64,000 nucleotides of DNA from Isochrysis galbana (taxonomy: Eukaryota; Haptophyta; Isochrysidales; Isochrysidaceae): contig CM030938.1 in assembly GCA_018136815.1 (NCBI GenBank), positions 186,001 to 250,000 of the forward strand. Reading direction: 5' to 3'. This document shows positions 61,808 to 64,000 of this stretch, piece by piece. The position numbers and the translations under genes are program-made. The notes beneath the pieces were generated by a model. That model ran no database searches, was not told where the DNA came from, and was given only the letters and a program-made list of their open reading frames with translations. Within the stretch, counting starts at the first letter, position 1. The number at the start of each line of letters is the position of its first letter.

Positions 61808-63502
61808 ATGGTCTCGAAGCCGCCAGCATTGAAGGTGAAGTTGAGTTGCACCCTTCGTGGAATCTTCGTCGACTCGCACCTGGCGCCGGCGCCTCGCCGC
61901 ATGGCTCGCCAAAGAATGCTGCCGGCCTTACTTACGCTCTTCGCACTGGTGGGCAGGGATCACGCTCTACGGGTGCCTGTCATCACCATGTCCGCCTCCC
62001 CCCCTTCCTTCTTCGACCCATCGCTGGCTGCGAGGCGCATCCTCTCGGCCGAGGCTGCTTTGCTAGGCCGCGAGCTCGTCCAGCTGGGACTTAAGCAGGA
62101 CCCAAGAGTGGTGCTGCGTCGCTCTCTCGATCTGGCGCGGGCCACCTATACTGTGGGTAATGAAGTCACGGCTGGGCTCCAGCCCACATCTCCCCCAGTC
62201 CTGCTGAGAAGAATGTGCGAGGAGCTTGGCGCAACTTATATCAAGCTTGGACAGTTTGTTGCGAGCTCGCCCACGCTCTTCCCTCCGGATTATGTTATGG
62301 AGTTTCAGAAGTGTCTAGATGCGACGCCGCCCATGCCCTGGCGCGAGGTCCGGTCTCTTGTCGAGACGGAGCTCGGCCGCCCCCTTGATCGTGTATTCAC
62401 ATCGGTGTCGCAAACGCCCCTCGCGGCGGCCTCGATTGCTCAAGTTCACGCCGCTAAGCTTCGTAGCGGCGAGGATGTTGTTATCAAGGTCCAAAAGATT
62501 GGTGTTCAGGACAGCCTGCAAGCTGATCTGGACCTCCTATATGGCGTTGTACGCGTGCTTGAGCTGGTTGGCTTGGCCACGTCGGAGCTGACAGATGTGG
62601 TGAGCACTCTTCGCGATGCCATTTTTGAGGAGACTGACTTTCTAAAGGAAGCACAACGAACGACTCAATTTAGGGAATTCTTGGACCGTGCCGGTGGCCT
62701 GGCTGATCAGGTGACTGTACCTAAAGTCTACCCGCAAGCCTCCTCTCGCCGTGTGCTAACGCTCGAACGCCTGTATGGTGTGCCAATGACGGACTTGGAT
62801 GTGGTAAAACAATTTGTGCCCGAGCCTGAGCTCGCGCTCATTGTGGCACTGAACACTTGGGTTCTGTCTGTTCTGACGAATGAGTGGTTCCACGCCGATG
62901 TGCATGCTGGTAATCTGCTGGTGTTGCGCGATGGCCGCATCGCCTTCATTGACTTCGGCATCGTTGGATCCATCCCGGAGAAGACGGCCAATGCCATGAT
63001 TGATTTTGTGCGCGCCTTCCCATCTGGCGACACTGTTGGCATAGCTTCAGCCCTCGCGGGCATGGGGTTCGTGGATGAGAGTGAGGTTGACATTCCAGCC
63101 TTCTCCCGCGACCTACGGGACGTGCTGGAATCAGTGGACGACATCACGTCTGAGGGTTCGGCGGGCGGTACCATTGACGAGAATCAGTTAAACAAGCTGG
63201 TTGCCTCCGTGGGCAAAGTGGCAGCAGGCTATGGGATTCGTTTTCCGCGCGAATTCGCACTACTGCTCAAGCAGGTCCTATATTTTGATCGCTTCACGCG
63301 CCTCCTTGCACCCGATCTCGATGTCATGAATGACGAGCGCATCACGATGAACCGATCATCACCGAACTCTAGCGTCACTTATTCGTCGCCTAAGATTGGC
63401 TATGGCCTTAGTGTGGAAAACATCCCCTCGGCTGAGGAACGTGATGTGGACGATAGCGATAGCATTAGTGAGAAGGTTGTCGAGGTCGAAGTGCTTCCGT
63501 AG
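61808..63502 (+). CDS. ABC1/ADCK (UbiB-like) atypical kinase, probably plastid-targeted
   Basis: Single exon, 564 aa. ABC1 kinases regulate prenyl-quinone metabolism in mitochondria and plastids. Motifs: YIKLGQFVASSP with KLGQ at 146-149 (the KxGQ signature), Ala-rich loop AAASIAQVHA (207-216) in place of a Gly-rich loop, VVIKVQK (K227), EETDFLKEA, HADVHAGNL (D364, N369) and AFIDFGIVG (D382). All key residues are present. Met32 (61901) is a better start than 61808: it gives ARQRMLPALLTLFALVGRDHA, a signal-peptide-like stretch, then LRVPVITMSASPP, a transit-like segment. This is the bipartite presequence expected for plastids surrounded by four membranes. The C-terminal 60 residues are acidic and Ser-rich. 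It looks intact. Confidence 0.9.
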   Translation: MVSKPPALKVKLSCTLRGIFVDSHLAPAPRRMARQRMLPALLTLFALVGRDHALRVPVITMSASPPSFFDPSLAARRILSAEAALLGRELVQLGLKQDPRVVLRRSLDLARATYTVGNEVTAGLQPTSPPVLLRRMCEELGATYIKLGQFVASSPTLFPPDYVMEFQKCLDATPPMPWREVRSLVETELGRPLDRVFTSVSQTPLAAASIAQVHAAKLRSGEDVVIKVQKIGVQDSLQADLDLLYGVVRVLELVGLATSELTDVVSTLRDAIFEETDFLKEAQRTTQFREFLDRAGGLADQVTVPKVYPQASSRRVLTLERLYGVPMTDLDVVKQFVPEPELALIVALNTWVLSVLTNEWFHADVHAGNLLVLRDGRIAFIDFGIVGSIPEKTANAMIDFVRAFPSGDTVGIASALAGMGFVDESEVDIPAFSRDLRDVLESVDDITSEGSAGGTIDENQLNKLVASVGKVAAGYGIRFPREFALLLKQVLYFDRFTRLLAPDLDVMNDERITMNRSSPNSSVTYSSPKIGYGLSVENIPSAEERDVDDSDSISEKVVEVEVLP

Positions 63503-64000
63503 CAGTGTTGTGGTTGCAGTCTCACTAGGTCTCAGTTGGGTTACTTATTCTATAGCACGTAAGTTGCGATACAGCGCTCTGAGAAAGTGCAACCTGAACC
63601 TGAGGCCTGGGGTCTTTGTTTTAAAACATTGTTTTCAACCCCCCCCTCCCCCATTCTCGTATCAAACTACCCACACTTTGCAGGGTAGACCGGCGACTCG
63701 CCGCCCCTCATTTGAGGGACTTCTTGGCAAACTCAGCACAATTGTTTTGTTTTGGCTAAAACCCCACATATCGGGTATAACGTATAACTTCATTCACTAT
63801 TTACATGCGTCTCTCGCCCACTGAGTGAAGTGCACGCAATGGCAGTAGGGCGAACACATAACGTGGATATATTGGACGACTACCCAGTTGACTCGCCACC
63901 CCTCATTTTAGGGACTCCTCCGAGGCGGAACTCAGAGTTAGGGCGATCAAACGGTCAAATACTATCTTAACTTCTAACTTCTAAGGGTGTAAAAATGAAA
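63503..64000. repeat. 3' flank with short dispersed repeats
   Basis: GACTCGCCGCCCCTCATTTG at 63692 and GACTCGCCACCCCTCATTTT at 63890, each followed by AGGGACT and an AACTCAG block, form a direct repeat about 200 bp apart. The end, GAGTTAGGGCGATCA...ACTTCTAAGGGTG (63928-63990), matches 4441-4530. No gene is seen. Confidence 0.45.

Overview
The window is eukaryotic nuclear DNA, GC-rich, with short GT-AG introns, low gene density and many transposable elements. A plastid-type ABC1 kinase begins with what looks like a signal peptide followed by a transit-like stretch. That fits an alga with a complex (secondary) plastid, such as a haptophyte or stramenopile, but I cannot name the organism from sequence alone. 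Recognisable host genes are a UBZ-finger/PAH-domain protein (2.6-4.1 kb, minus), Golgi tether subunit COG7 (6.3-9.1 kb, minus), the ER retrieval receptor RER1 (14.6-15.6 kb, minus, four exons), an endonuclease/exonuclease/phosphatase (16.2-17.3 kb, plus), a secretory serine carboxypeptidase (23.6-25.4 kb, minus) and an ABC1/UbiB-like kinase (61.8-63.5 kb, plus). Several further ORFs have no recognisable family (1-1.2, 20.3-21.5, 53.7-55.0 and 56.3-57.1 kb).

The centre (27.4-53.6 kb) is dominated by one very large Ty3/gypsy-class chromovirus on the minus strand. The complete copy is 39730-53642 (13.9 kb): 1.4-kb LTRs beginning TG and ending CA (TGTTG...TGACA in element orientation), a CCGAG 5-bp target-site duplication, a Gag ORF, one in-frame UAG, and then a 190-codon open linker leading into a 2545-codon Pol ORF. 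Pol order is low-complexity Ser/Pro region, phage-type DNA methyltransferase-like domain, aspartic protease, reverse transcriptase, RNase H, integrase, chromodomain. The embedded methyltransferase, the UAG between Gag and Pol in the same frame, the Gag start codon inside the LTR and an expanded zinc-knuckle pattern are the most interesting features here.

A second, apparently identical copy (28193-38866) stops at a run of exactly 100 N (38867-38966). After the gap the same left flank and the same LTR begin again. This looks more like two unmerged overlapping contigs of one locus than a real tandem pair.

Other mobile DNA: a 1016-bp hAT element (12520-13535) with 8-bp target duplication, keeping only the transposase dimerisation exon; an 889-bp hAT-like element (57246-58134) with long inverted ends and 8-bp target duplication; a 3'-truncated hAT-like transposase (59.6-61.3 kb); a decayed Tc1/mariner-like transposase; a reverse-transcriptase scrap joined to an old Gag fragment; and several dispersed GC-rich repeat families. 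Between these islands the DNA is mostly repeat debris with no supported genes.
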